From NCBI GenBank assembly GCA_934045075.1, contig OW203722.1, positions 25,093,379-25,157,378 on the forward strand: a stretch of DNA of 64,000 bases, written 5' to 3'. The position numbers and the translations under genes are program-made. Below the pieces are notes generated by a model. That model was not told the origin of the DNA and ran no database searches. It was given only the letters and a program-made list of their open reading frames with translations. Shown here piece by piece: positions 10,526 to 20,763 of this stretch; the stretch's first letter is position 1, and each line of letters begins with the position of its first letter. This DNA comes from Yponomeuta sedellus (Eukaryota; Arthropoda; Insecta; Lepidoptera; Yponomeutidae).

Positions 10526-10589
10526 TAAAATAATATGTTATCTAATATTGTTTAGTTGCGCCGACTACCCGTATTTCAGTTTCCGTTTC

Positions 10590-10730
10590 TTCTTTTCCGT
10601 CAATGGTTGTCTGAAAGAAATTACTTTTAGTAATAAGGCCGCCACTTGTACTGTACTGTTATTTTATAAGTCTCTTATGTAATCCTTGGTGTACATGCAA
10701 TAAAGAATATTCTATCTATCTATCTAATGT
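10590..10730 (+). repeat. LINE 3' end (family K) with TATC tail
   Basis: GGTTGTCTGAAAGAAATTAC, AATAAGGCCGCC, CAATAAAGAATATTC and (TATC)n match the copies at 33630 and 57500 and are the 3' UTR of a non-LTR element. Confidence 0.7.
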
Positions 10731-11562
10731 CACTGCCGGCCTCCCACAGAGGTCCTTGCTTCTCAATGATGGTATTTTGTTGATTTTCCAAGAGAGTGAA
10801 TAGTCACGTGGGACAAAGAGGAAGAGGTAACACTTCTTTAAGGCACGGCCTGTCGGTCAGTCCCATGATGTAGAAGAAAAATAAAGTAAAAGTTTATTTC
10901 TCACCATAAAGAGCAACATTCAGGCGGGGTATTATAAGCCTTGAGGGCTTTACAATATCACTTATTGGTTCAACTATCAATTCAACTAATTGTCAAACTA
11001 GGTGGTCCTGTATTTTGAAAATTAGTTTGTTTTGTACTTAATGTACAGATCAATTTCAGACATTATTAATTTAAGTATTGTGCGTCTCAAGTATACGGAT
11101 GCATTGGTGAATATGGTTAGTTATTACTTAATTTTATGTGAATGTGTGTTTATTCAGTGAGCACTGGCCTGTCAGCTTCGATTGGATTTCCTCAGATACA
11201 GCAGACTACGCGCAAGGCATTTCGTTGGTACAGCCTCTCTGTTTTGTCTACAGTTTGTTATCGTCTTTGACAGTTCGGAATGCTTATTTTCGGTTAGCAG
11301 CCTTAACCATATCCGAAACTGATTGTATGGTACCGGGTGTAGAGGTTCGGATCCTTCCACAAGAGTTGCCGAGCCTCTTCTAGCGTGTTCATCCGTCATT
11401 TTCCAGGGTGCCACTATGATACTTTATCTATCCTAAAATGCCTCAATTATGATAATAATAAAAATAGCCTCAAAAAACAATTTTAGTGCGAGAGAAGTGG
11501 AAAATCCAAAGATTTTCTTATGTATCTTTTAAAATAAACGCAGTCTGAACTAGCCTCCTTAT

Positions 11563-11928
11563 CAACCCTTGTATGTCCCCACTGCTGGGGCACGGGTCTC
11601 TTCCTGCATCGCAGGAAGGTTAGGCCATACTCCACCACGGGGGCCAAGTCCGGGTTGGTATGGATTGTAAGACAGTGGCGGGCCTTACTGTCAGAAGTTA
11701 TCAAACCGCCCATAAGACCTCTGACATGGCTTAACGACTGCCATTATATGACCGCCGGCACCAACGGCTTAACGTGCCTTGCGAAGCACGGAAGCGCTCG
11801 AAAAAATGCCACTAGTGGTAGTCACGGGACGCTCACCCATCCTGTACCTGACTGCGCCTGTTGTTGCTTAACCAAGTGATTGATTCCAATCACTCGGTTC
11901 GCCTAGGCCACGAGTGCTTCTCTGAACT
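11563..11928 (-). mobile_element. Repeat B, full-length
   Basis: It runs from ATCAACCCTTGTATGTCCCC to TTCGCCTAGGCCACGAGTGC, about 365 bp. On its own strand it begins GCACTCGTGGCCTAGGCG, which resembles a pol III A box, and ends GGGTTGATAAG. Confidence 0.85.
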
Positions 11929-12138
11929 AGCCTGGATACATTTTTATTTCTGAGATGCTAAGGGTACTGATTATTTCTAGGAAAACTGACTGAAGCGAGT
12001 TATCACTCCATCCGCCACTTCCCAGGAATTAAGTATTACTCTGTGCCACTGTAAACCTCTCTCACCCAAGGGATCCCAGCTTCTTAAGGTTTATCGCTTA
12101 TTTAAGCTCTCACTGTAATTTATTATATACTTATTATG

Positions 12139-12385
12139 TCGGCCTCGGTGGGGCAGCGGATTGGCACGCCGACTGTAAAACCCAAGGTCTCGGGTTCGAT
12201 CCCCGGCCGGGTCAAACAAGGAAACGAACTTTTTTAGTTCATCTCGGGTCTTGGATGTTATCTATGTATTTATTGTATTAAATCTATCGTCGAGTTAGCA
12301 CCTATAGCACAAGTCATTTAGTTGTACTTAGTATAGGGCTAACGAGATCTGTGTAATATGTTTATAAATATTTATTTATTTACGT
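12139..12385 (+). mobile_element. SINE-D, tRNA-Tyr-like head
   Basis: The head GCCTCGGTGGGGCAGCGG to B box GGGTTCGATCCCC has an anticodon loop CTGTAAA (GUA, Tyr). The body shares GGTCTTGGATGTTATCTATG, CGTCGAGTTAGCACCT and GGGCTAACGAGATCTGTG with 42037-42265. Confidence 0.85.
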
Positions 12386-12807
12386 TGGTGTTCAATAAAA
12401 AAAATAATATGAGCCTGGATTCTGCAGAATTCACTTATTTTTGCAGATATAGGATTTTATGATACAGAACTGGTCATAAAATCCAGACTATTACTTACAA
12501 CCGATGTGCTCTAATACTATACCTGGCGTCAAATATTTTAACTAGCGCACCGTTTTCAGTGTAGCCTAGACCATACGTCCCACCCTCTAATTGTCACAAT
12601 AAATCGTTCCCTAATTGCGTGAAATCAAGCGAGCCGTCCGTCTGGCCAGCTCCCGTGACGACTGGCACGGTGGTACGCGGATAGGGTTACCAGATCAAAA
12701 AACAGGATAAAATTCCAGAATTACAAGCAAAAATTTGCGGATTTTCTGGTAACGTCAAATAAAAAGCTCATGTTTCTGAAAGTAATTTCGGCAGGCAAAA
12801 ATATCGT

Positions 12808-12898
12808 TATCAACCCTTGTTTGTCCCCAATTCTGGGGCAAGGGTCTCTTCCTGCATGGCGGGAAGGTTAGGCCATACTTCGCCACGGGGGCCAAGTT
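12808..12898 (-). repeat. Repeat B, 3' fragment
   Basis: TATCAACCCTTGTTTGTCCC to CACGGGGGCCAAG, directly upstream of the SINE-A foldback. Confidence 0.8.
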
Positions 12899-12942
12899 AC
12901 TTAGTAACTTTTATTTGTAATATTTTTATTTTTAATGCACGA

Positions 12943-13058
12943 ACCCGTGCTAAGGACAAATTTAAAAACCTATTAAGAGGCTAAAAATTTCACTCATGCC
13001 GGGATTCGAATCCCGGCATGGGTGAAATTTTTAGCCTCTAAATAGGTTTTTAAACTTT
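12943..13058. repeat. SINE-A foldback palindrome
   Basis: A reversed SINE-A tail and body end (12943-13008) meet their own forward copy (13009-13058) at the B box, GGGATTCGAATCCC. Each arm covers the block from AAACCTATTAAGAGGC to CATGCCGGGATTC, about 44 bp with one or two differences. Confidence 0.9.
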
Positions 13059-13059
13059 T

Positions 13060-13900
13060 ATTTATTTATTGATTTGTCACAAAATATTAAAACTTAATAT
13101 ATTCGTAAAAAGCTGGTTCAAATATTCAAAGGAAATACATATTATATTCCGTTAAGATTGTTGTTGTATAATCTTTATTAAAATATTAAAAAAATAAATG
13201 CCAAAGTCTTCTCTATCAAAAGATCAGCCCGATATTTTCTATTTCCTTGCAAAAGGCTGTATTTTAGGCTGGTCAGGAAAATCTCTGTCTACTGGTAACC
13301 CTATGGGGGTATTAAATGGTATCTACCTTACCGTGGACGTTATACTCATTGGGATAAGGAGTAGAATGCTTAAACTCAACGGTACAGAGGAATTAGCGCT
13401 GTATTTAAGTCATATCAACGCGTGTATCTCATAAATTATTGCTTCATTTGCATTCACTTGGGCCTGCTAGGTGGGTGATAAAAAGTTGGTCTGTTAATCA
13501 AAAAGTTACTGGCAGGTACATGCAGTATTTACTGTCCTTAATACTCTTAATTTCAAAATACCCTTGTTCCAAAAAGGGGGAAATCATCGCCATGACCTGG
13601 AAATACTAAACGTAGATTTTCTATATTTTACTTTTTGGTATCATTATTAATATCTAAATAGGATCTAAGCGCGATTGTTTAGTAGGCTAACGTATCTAAC
13701 CGTGACCCGTTAACAAACGTTGCCGAAACGTCGGTAAATAAGTTCGTTTTATCGAGTCAGGAATTCGTGTAATTACTTGTAATTACTAACCTAACCTAAC
13801 AAATAATCGCGATAAGACCCGTCAATTCTACAACTATCGCGATTCTACGATGATGTCAGCTATAACTATAGTTTTACTCACAAAAGAGGAGAATAATGAA
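13060..13900. other. No gene; AT-rich flank of the LTR element
   Basis: A 78-codon frame at 13198-13434 has no family resemblance. GTTGCCGAAACGTCGG near 13720 recalls the GACGTTTCGGC motif of repeat J. Confidence 0.4.
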
Positions 13901-13904
13901 AAGA
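13901..13904. repeat. Target site duplication AAGA, left copy
   Basis: AAGA lies immediately before the first base of the 5' LTR and is repeated exactly after the 3' LTR at 21027-21030. Duplications of 4-5 bp are usual for Ty3/Gypsy integrases. Confidence 0.9.
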
Positions 13905-14176
13905 TGTGACGGTGCAAACCTCTTTACACCATTTTTATTTCTTTTTCCATCTATCATTTTCAAATATTTAAATTATGTATGTCACTCATTCTTCGATTTC
14001 CCTCATTTTTCACACTACTACTTTACGCTTTGACCAGATCTGACTTTTTACCTGCTTCTCCGTTTATCCGTTTTTATCCAGTTTTCTGTTAATATTACTA
14101 CAATTCTACAAATAAAACCACAACTAAAGTCGTTCCAGAGTTTATTTATTAATTATAAAAGTTATAAAACGTTCCA
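13905..14176 (+). repeat. 5' long terminal repeat
   Basis: This 272-bp repeat begins TGTGACGGTGC and ends GTTCCA. It holds an AATAAA signal at 14111-14116. It matches 20764-21026 almost perfectly; the differences are one A/C, one C/T near the end, and a 9-bp partial duplication (ATAAAAGTT) present only here. Transcription should start inside it, but I do not see a convincing TATA box. Confidence 0.95.
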
Positions 14177-14177
14177 C

Positions 14178-14189
14178 TGGCGCCCAACG
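14178..14189 (+). promoter_or_regulatory. Primer-binding site, tRNA-Lys type
   Basis: TGGCGCCCAACG lies one base after the 5' LTR. It is complementary to the 3' end (GTTGGGCGCCA) of insect tRNA-Lys, the primer used by several Gypsy-type elements. It would prime minus-strand DNA synthesis. The match is over 12 bases. Confidence 0.85.
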
Positions 14190-15236
14190 ATAATAACGAA
14201 ACCCAACGTCACCCCACGGCTTGATACGCCGAGGCGACAAAGCCCACCCACCGCGACTACGCTGCGAGTGCGAAGGCAAATACGAGTACGATTACCACGA
14301 TTATACGTGTGCACAATCGTCGAACTGCTGCTGCTGTTTCATACCCACGACCCACGACCTCATACATCACAGACGCATCAGCATCCCTTGGAGCTCCCCA
14401 GCCTTGCTCAAGGGTTCTGTCGGACTTCTCCGCCGCCCCCAACTTTACCCACAAGACCTGCAAGATTTTTTGTTTGTTAAGTGTTGTTGAGTGTTTTATA
14501 AATAAAATATTAAATTAATTTTAAAGTGCGACTTGACTTCTGGACCACAAGGTAATTCATCATAACTACTCATTGACCATTCTTCACTAACTAGATTCAC
14601 CCATAGTAACAAATTTTTTCGGCCCTAATAAAAGTCCTATTCTATCTATCTGCACCCCACCTAACCGAAACATACCACAGTTAGTATACACCAACAGTAT
14701 ACAATCAATAACTTCTACACGCATTTATCAGACAGTTACACAACCACAGGCTGCTCACTAGCAGTTCCATAGACCTCGGTAACCTGGAATTTATAATTCC
14801 AGGTGGGACTGGTTACTAACTTACGTTGCCTCAGGAGAGTATCCTGGGTAATTACACGTAGACAGCCTAGCTTTACCCTCTAGGTCTTCGAGGCCGACTC
14901 GAAGGTAAGGCGAAACTGCACTCATACAGTCTATTGATAACAATATTATATTATTAAAATTTAAATTATAATTATTTACAAAATCTTTGCAAACCAAATT
15001 TCTAGACGTCAGTAATTCTGACACCATTCATTGTCATAAAATTTTTCAAAATTCAAAACAAAACCTCCACAGGTTAAACTACAAGGAACTCTTTGGCAAT
15101 AAAATAAAACTTCACCCTCACCCCATCCTTACCTCATTACTAAAATAATTTCCTAACCTCTTTTTTTATAGTATCCATATTCTTTTAAATATTATAATTT
15201 TCAACTTGTACAATCGAGTATAAAAGTTTATCCACG
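14190..15236 (+). other. Untranslated leader of the LTR element
   Basis: About 1.05 kb separates the PBS from the gag start. Short open frames occur at 14221-14518 on both strands, but they overlap each other and resemble nothing I know. The second half is AT-rich. A packaging signal would be expected here, though none can be recognised by eye. Confidence 0.6.
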
Positions 15237-16511
15237 ATGGACGTTTCCCTCTTGAATAAACCCGAAGTCCTTTATGAACTGCGAATTCGAGGAGTCACAA
15301 TCCCTTCAACTGAAACAGCAGATAACCTACGCGTTATCCTAATAGATGCGTTAAATAATTCAGAAGCCCACCCGATTCTAGAGTCGTCACCATACCAGCT
15401 AGAAACTGATTTTGAGGAAATAAATAAATCTCTAACCCTAGTGAGTACTCTACTAACTGCATATCCGAGTAAGAAACAAAAAATTCAACCTTATTTACAA
15501 CATATTAAGGGAAGGTTATCCCACATATCTATCTCAACCGAAAACACTACACAAGAACTCGATACATACAAAGCACTATGGGAACAATTCAAAACTCACG
15601 AAACACACTTCACAACATTAGAATACACCCCAGGCCCATCACAATACCACTCAACAATAACCACACCAACCACTAACAACCAATTACAAGCAAATGTGTA
15701 TTTTGAAACATTAACCCAAAAATTAATTAACATTTCGGACAACAGAACAGGAAACGAATTTAAAAAATATGTATTTAAACTAGATAGCTGCCCAAAAGAA
15801 TTTATAAAAAAAATTGAAGAACTTGCAGAAATCAAAAATATACCTCACACCAAACTATACACTAACCTTTTCGATATTTTACAACATACAGCTTTAGACT
15901 GGTTTACATCAAAAAAAGATCAATTACGTGATTGGCAATCTTTCAAAACAGCACTAGTAACTGATTTTGAAATAATCGACCACGACTACAAGTTAAAGAA
16001 GATTATTGATGAACGCATACAAAAACCAAATGAACGTGTGATTCAATACTTCACAGCTATACAATCACTATTTTCAAAATTATACGACCCCCCGTCAGAG
16101 AAAGAAAAAATTAATACCATTCGCCGAAATTTAAGACACGAATACGCACAGCGCTTATCACCCAGTGACTTAAACTCTATAAATTCTTTGCTAGATGCAT
16201 GCAAATGGACAGAAAGTTGCTTGGAAATATCCAATCCAGCTACTCAAATAGCTGAGTCCACCCATGCTAAGCCACAACCAAATAGGTACATTCCAAACAT
16301 TCCCGAATACCCATTTAACAATAAAAACTTACCCGTACATACTATTAAAAAACCTTCTGACTCGCGGCAAACTATATTTACTTGCCCAAGATGTCGAGTC
16401 AATACACATTTACTACGCGACTGTACTAGTACACGCTTAGTCTGTTACCGTTGTGGCAGAACTGACGTAAAATTTACTCATTGCCCTAATTGTAATGTTC
16501 CAAAAAACTAA
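15237..16511 (+). CDS. gag: Gag polyprotein of the Ty3/Gypsy element
   Basis: The 424-residue protein is the structural capsid/nucleocapsid precursor, which packages element RNA in cytoplasmic particles. The central part (about residues 190-350, around LDWFTSKKDQLRDWQSF and the NERVIQYF stretch) has the look of a retrotransposon gag capsid domain. The C-terminus has a canonical CCHC knuckle, C383-X2-C386-X4-H391-X4-C396, followed by a second cysteine/histidine cluster (C403, C406, H415, C416, C419) with unusual spacing. The ATG at 15237 is the first of the long frame, after an AT-rich leader. The frame is intact. It ends CCA AAA AAC TAA, which places a -1 slippery site on the last two codons. 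Lysine and asparagine codons are abundant. Confidence 0.93.
   Translation: MDVSLLNKPEVLYELRIRGVTIPSTETADNLRVILIDALNNSEAHPILESSPYQLETDFEEINKSLTLVSTLLTAYPSKKQKIQPYLQHIKGRLSHISISTENTTQELDTYKALWEQFKTHETHFTTLEYTPGPSQYHSTITTPTTNNQLQANVYFETLTQKLINISDNRTGNEFKKYVFKLDSCPKEFIKKIEELAEIKNIPHTKLYTNLFDILQHTALDWFTSKKDQLRDWQSFKTALVTDFEIIDHDYKLKKIIDERIQKPNERVIQYFTAIQSLFSKLYDPPSEKEKINTIRRNLRHEYAQRLSPSDLNSINSLLDACKWTESCLEISNPATQIAESTHAKPQPNRYIPNIPEYPFNNKNLPVHTIKKPSDSRQTIFTCPRCRVNTHLLRDCTSTRLVCYRCGRTDVKFTHCPNCNVPKN
16502..16508 (+). promoter_or_regulatory. -1 ribosomal frameshift site A_AAA_AAC
   Basis: The heptamer AAAAAAC is in the correct phase with gag (A|AAA|AAC), and the next codon is the gag stop TAA at 16509-16511. 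A -1 slip here enters the frame that carries the protease, which is open from 16508 onwards. A AAA AAC is a well-known efficient slippery sequence in retroviruses. I have not identified the downstream stimulatory RNA structure. Confidence 0.85.
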
Positions 16512-16846
16512 TTAACGAGGATCGTATTTACCCTACTAATAATTTTAACGAAACGGATTGGAAAGAATGGCTACAGACCATTACCATATTCTTCAAATCC
16601 TATAATATTTCTACTTTATTCTCTAACAAAGTAGATACGGAACGCCCGTATGTTCAAGTTCAGGTAAACCAATTAACCTTAAACGGCCTGTTAGATAGCG
16701 GTAGCTCACTAACAATACTTGGCGACAACTCCCATAAAACTCTCCTAAACTTAGGCTATACTATCGACAAGCAACAAATAATTAAGGCCAGTGTAGGAAA
16801 CGGCCAATCCATTACCTCCATCGGCACGATAACACTACCAAATTAA
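16508..16846 (+). pseudogene. pro: Protease (retropepsin) region, frameshifted
   Basis: In the -1 frame relative to gag the reading is open from 16508 to a stop at 16844-16846. The catalytic motif LLDSGSS is at 16688-16708, with DSG in place of the common DTG; both occur in retropepsins. The C-terminal flap side, ILGIDFW at about 16908-16928, lies in a different frame (that of pol). The frame change must fall between 16830, where the pol frame has a stop, and 16846. It needs a +1-type change and has no slippery motif, so I read it as a single-base mutation. Because it separates the active site from RT and integrase, this copy should not make a normal Gag-Pol. Confidence 0.85.
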
Positions 16847-19697
16847 TTTCAACAACAAGTTTTCACTTATAACAGCACATGTTATTCCAGCTATCACCGA
16901 ATCATTTATTCTAGGGATAGACTTCTGGAAACAATTTAACCTAGGACCAGATATCCTTTCCAAAATTAGAATCTTCAATTCTTCTACTAACAAATCATTT
17001 AATATCACTACCGATAACACTCATATCCATTCCTACAACAACCTTTCAGAATGTCAACAAATTACCGCAGACGCAATCATGGCAAAATTCAAAAACATAT
17101 CCACTGAAGTATTACCACTAGGCAAAACCCATATGGCAGAGCACCAAATAGATACAGGCGATCACCCCCCTCTTCGTCAACGCTGCTATCGACTCTCACC
17201 AGAAAAACAGCAAGCTCTCTGCAAAAAAGTTGACGATATGTTGAAACTAGATGTGATCGAACCTTGCGAAAGCCCTTGGCTTAGTCCAGTCATAATTACT
17301 CCAAAAAAAGATGGCAAATGGCGCTTTTGCGTGGACAGCCGAAAATTAAATTCAATTACCAAAAAAGATGCTTATAAACTTCCCTTTATTTCGGATATAC
17401 TTGACAACCTTCGTGATGCCAAATATTTATCATCCATTGATATCGCTAAAGCCTTCTGGGAGATTCCCCTCAAGCTTGATGACAGACCTAAAACTGCTTT
17501 TCACGTTCCAGGTCGTGGAATGTACCAATTTAAAGTTATGCCCTTTGGTCTCACTAACGCCCCCGCTACCCAACAAAGATTTATTGATAATCTTTTCTCG
17601 GCCGATTTCGATAACTCTGTATTCTGCTACTTAGACGATATTGTCATAGCCACTACCACATTCGAACATCACGTAGAATTACTCAACAAAATCCATAAAA
17701 AACTAATACAGGCAAATATTACTATAAATTATCCCAAATGCGCTTTCTTCCGTAAAGAATTAAAATATCTGGGTTATATTATTGATGAAAAAGGTCTCCA
17801 TACTGACCCTGAAAAAGTGAAAGCAATATTAGATATTAAAACACCTGTAACTGCTAAACAAGTTAAACAATTTCTAGGTACAGTGAGCTGGTATAGACGC
17901 TTTGTACCAAACCTCAGCAACTTAACAGCTCCACTAAACAAACTTACTTCTACTAGCAAAAAAGCTCCTCCTTTCAAATGGACACAAGAAGCTGATAAGG
18001 CTTTTAACAAAATAAAAGAAGCTCTTGTTTCCACACCTATTTTATCTTGCCCAGATTTCAATAAACCATTCCAGGTGCACTGTGATGCATCAAGCTTTGG
18101 CCTTGGAGCCATGCTTACCCAAACCTATGACGGAGTCGAAAAACCTATAGCTTATATGAGCAAATCTTTATCAAGCGCAGAGAGAAACTATTCTATCACT
18201 GAACGCGAACTGCTAAGTGTAATTACAGCCTTAGAACACTGGCGTTGCTACCTTGATAATGGCAAAAAATTTACCATTTATACTGATCACGCAGCTCTCC
18301 AGTGGTTCCTAAAATTGGATAATCCCACAGGTAGACTAGCCCGTTGGAGTATCCGCCTTTCAATGTTCAATTTCGACATCAAACATAAACAAGGCAAAGA
18401 CCATGTAGTACCCGACATTTTATCCCGTTCCATACCTGTTAACATTATTAACTTTAACCCTACAGAAACCACTGACAAATGGTTTACCGATATCTTCACT
18501 AAATGTAAAACTAATCCAACCTCCACACCTGACTACATGATTAAAGACGATAAACTCTTTAGATATACACGCTCTAATACACCATATAACTCAGAATTTA
18601 CTTGGAAACAAGTGATTCCCAAAGATCTTATCCATACGATTATAACAGAAAACCACTCCACACCCACGGCCGCCCATTTCGGTACCCTTAAAACTCATCA
18701 CCGTATTAAACAGTCCTATTTCTGGCCAGGCATGTATAAAGACATCGCCTCCTTCGTTTCTAAATGCGATACGTGCCTTGCATACAAACATCAAAACCAA
18801 AAAACTATTGGCCTTATGGGCAAGCCTAAAACTTGCTCTCGACCTTTTCAATGCATATCTATCGATCTCATTGGCCCTTTACCTATAACCCGTAAACTTA
18901 ACAGATTCATATTTGTCGTAACATGTTGCTTTTCCAAATATTGTTTAATCTTCCCAATTAAACGAGCAACTTCAGGTATCATCAGGCACATATTAGAGAA
19001 CCTTGTCTTTATGGTCTACGGCATACCAGAAACCATAATATTAGACAACGGCCCTCAGATGATAAGCCAGGAACTAAACGACCTATTCACACTTTACAAC
19101 ATACCTAAAATTCACTACACACCACGCTATTGCCCCCAGGTCAATACGGTCGAAAGATACAATAAAACGATAATTACAGCAATCGCATGTTTTGTCGACG
19201 AAGACCACCGCACATGGGACGTTAATTTAAACAAAATACAATTCGCTATCAATACAGCAGTAAATGAAACCACTAAATTTACTCCAGCATACTTAGTCTT
19301 CGGTCGCGAGTTGCCAGCCTGCGGAACAACATACGATTCCAAAGACCTGTCAGACGACCTAATCTTTGCCCCTCGCGACGAGTACGCTGAAAACATTGGT
19401 CATTTAAGACCCCTATTCTCGAAAGTACAACATCGCATTTTTAAAGCGCATCAAGCTAATACAAAATACTATAATAAACACCATCTAGACCTCGAATTTA
19501 ATACTGGAGATGTCGTCTGGAAGCGTAACTACCCCTTGAGCTCCTCAGACAAGCATTTCACTGCCAAATTAGCTCCGAAATTTACAAAATGTATTATACA
19601 AAATAAAATATCACCCCTTATTTACGACTTAATCGACCTTTCTAATAAACCTCTAGGTCGATGGCATATTAAAGACATCAAGCCTATACCCCACTAA
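16833..19697 (+). CDS. pol: Pol: end of protease, reverse transcriptase, RNase H, integrase
   Basis: The frame is open from 16833; the ATG at 17079 is internal and not a natural start. Residues below are counted from 17079. RT motifs begin near WLSPVIITPKKDGKWR, continue with MPFGLTNAPA, and have catalytic YLDD at 184-187. RNase H shows D336 (HCDASS), ERELLSV and D403 (YTDHAALQW). Integrase has an HHCC zinc site (H526, H533, C563, C566) and the catalytic triad D596, D656, E692, spaced D-X59-D-X35-E. A GPY/F-like tail follows (about 807-850, around VVWKRNYPL and AKLAPKF). No chromodomain is evident. The protein copies and integrates the element. Expression needs readthrough from gag and is blocked here by the lesion in pro. 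Confidence 0.94.
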   Translation, partial: HYQINFNNKFSLITAHVIPAITESFILGIDFWKQFNLGPDILSKIRIFNSSTNKSFNITTDNTHIHSYNNLSECQQITADAIMAKFKNISTEVLPLGKTHMAEHQIDTGDHPPLRQRCYRLSPEKQQALCKKVDDMLKLDVIEPCESPWLSPVIITPKKDGKWRFCVDSRKLNSITKKDAYKLPFISDILDNLRDAKYLSSIDIAKAFWEIPLKLDDRPKTAFHVPGRGMYQFKVMPFGLTNAPATQQRFIDNLFSADFDNSVFCYLDDIVIATTTFEHHVELLNKIHKKLIQANITINYPKCAFFRKELKYLGYIIDEKGLHTDPEKVKAILDIKTPVTAKQVKQFLGTVSWYRRFVPNLSNLTAPLNKLTSTSKKAPPFKWTQEADKAFNKIKEALVSTPILSCPDFNKPFQVHCDASSFGLGAMLTQTYDGVEKPIAYMSKSLSSAERNYSITERELLSVITALEHWRCYLDNGKKFTIYTDHAALQWFLKLDNPTGRLARWSIRLSMFNFDIKHKQGKDHVVPDILSRSIPVNIINFNPTETTDKWFTDIFTKCKTNPTSTPDYMIKDDKLFRYTRSNTPYNSEFTWKQVIPKDLIHTIITENHSTPTAAHFGTLKTHHRIKQSYFWPGMYKDIASFVSKCDTCLAYKHQNQKTIGLMGKPKTCSRPFQCISIDLIGPLPITRKLNRFIFVVTCCFSKYCLIFPIKRATSGIIRHILENLVFMVYGIPETIILDNGPQMISQELNDLFTLYNIPKIHYTPRYCPQVNTVERYNKTIITAIACFVDEDHRTWDVNLNKIQFAINTAVNETTKFTPAYLVFGRELPACGTTYDSKDLSDDLIFAPRDEYAENIGHLRPLFSKVQHRIFKAHQANTKYYNKHHLDLEFNTGDVVWKRNYPLSSSDKHFTAKLAPKFTKCIIQNKISPLIYDLIDLSNKPLGRWHIKDIKPIPH

Positions 19698-20763
19698 GAC
19701 TTAGAGAATAAACCCCTATACGACCCTTAAATACGATTCCTCGTTTATATTAAATTGTAAATACTTGTAAAATATATATATACCCCTTTGTTTATTTATT
19801 TTATTAACTACCTTAACGGCTATAAACGCTACCTTTTAGTTTTAATTTTTTTATATACACTACATCACCTATTCGGACTCATTTGCATACCAAAGTCTAT
19901 TTATTTATTCAATCTTCTATTTAATTTTACTTACCAGGTGTATCTCTAACATAAACTTAGAGCACCTTTTTAACTTACCTATCCTTTAGTGCGTACTAAG
20001 CACACTTACACCACTATCCTCCTGGACATTTACTAACCATTTTTTTTAGAACATCCAAACTTTCAATCAGGTGCGGCGACAACACGTTAAATAAGCCTAG
20101 GTCAATTAATTTACTTATCAATCGCGTTATCTAATTAAATGCGTTACGGTGTTTACCCCACCATAGCTCTTGAGAGCACTTCTACGACGGATTCTACCCC
20201 GTCGGGTACTATGTACCCAATATTATAAATATTGTTAAAATGTAAATAACTTTCATAGAGCGGATTGTGACTCAATAAATAAGCCTTACCACTACCGAAT
20301 ACCAGCGGGTGGTAACTGGCTAAATAAGCCTATTACTAATTTAGGCCAGTTTCTGGATAAATCTAATTAATAAAAATAGATTTTGTCTATACTGAATGAA
20401 CGTCTTCACCTTCACTTTAGATGAAGACAATGCTAGGTGATGCATGCTAGGGATAAATGAAAGGTGATGAATATAAGTGGAACTGCCTAATGTAAATATT
20501 CATTGTAAATATCACTCCACACACTCTAAATTTTTTTCATCGCCCATCCTTTATATTTTATTTTAATATTTAAGAATAACCATATTTACTTACCCATACC
20601 ACATCCCCGACCTTCATCGACTTTACTCTCGACCTTGACTTTAAATTCTAAATTATATAAGTTAACTTGACTACATTTTTTATAAAAAAAAAAATTTTTT
20701 TAGATATTTTTTTTAAATAAATATATCTAAAAAATATTTTTTTTTACCGGTGCCCCCGGGTAA
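19698..20763 (+). other. 3' non-coding region of the LTR element, no env
   Basis: There is about 1.07 kb of AT-rich DNA without a meaningful open frame. It ends in an A/T hairpin at about 20690-20745 and the short GC block CCGGTGCCCCCGGG at 20748-20761 just before the 3' LTR. A normal polypurine tract is not apparent there. Confidence 0.75.

Noticed and set aside
14221..14518. Leader ORFs of the LTR element on three frames
   Set aside because: Overlapping, short, no domain, and not positioned as an accessory gene of known Ty3/Gypsy elements.
17079..17081. ATG at 17079 as the start of pol
   Set aside because: The frame is open upstream to 16833 and carries the end of protease (ILGIDFW), so this methionine is internal.
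19698..20763. An env gene after pol (errantivirus-like)
   Set aside because: No long frame, signal peptide or transmembrane segment is present; the region is AT-rich and non-coding.
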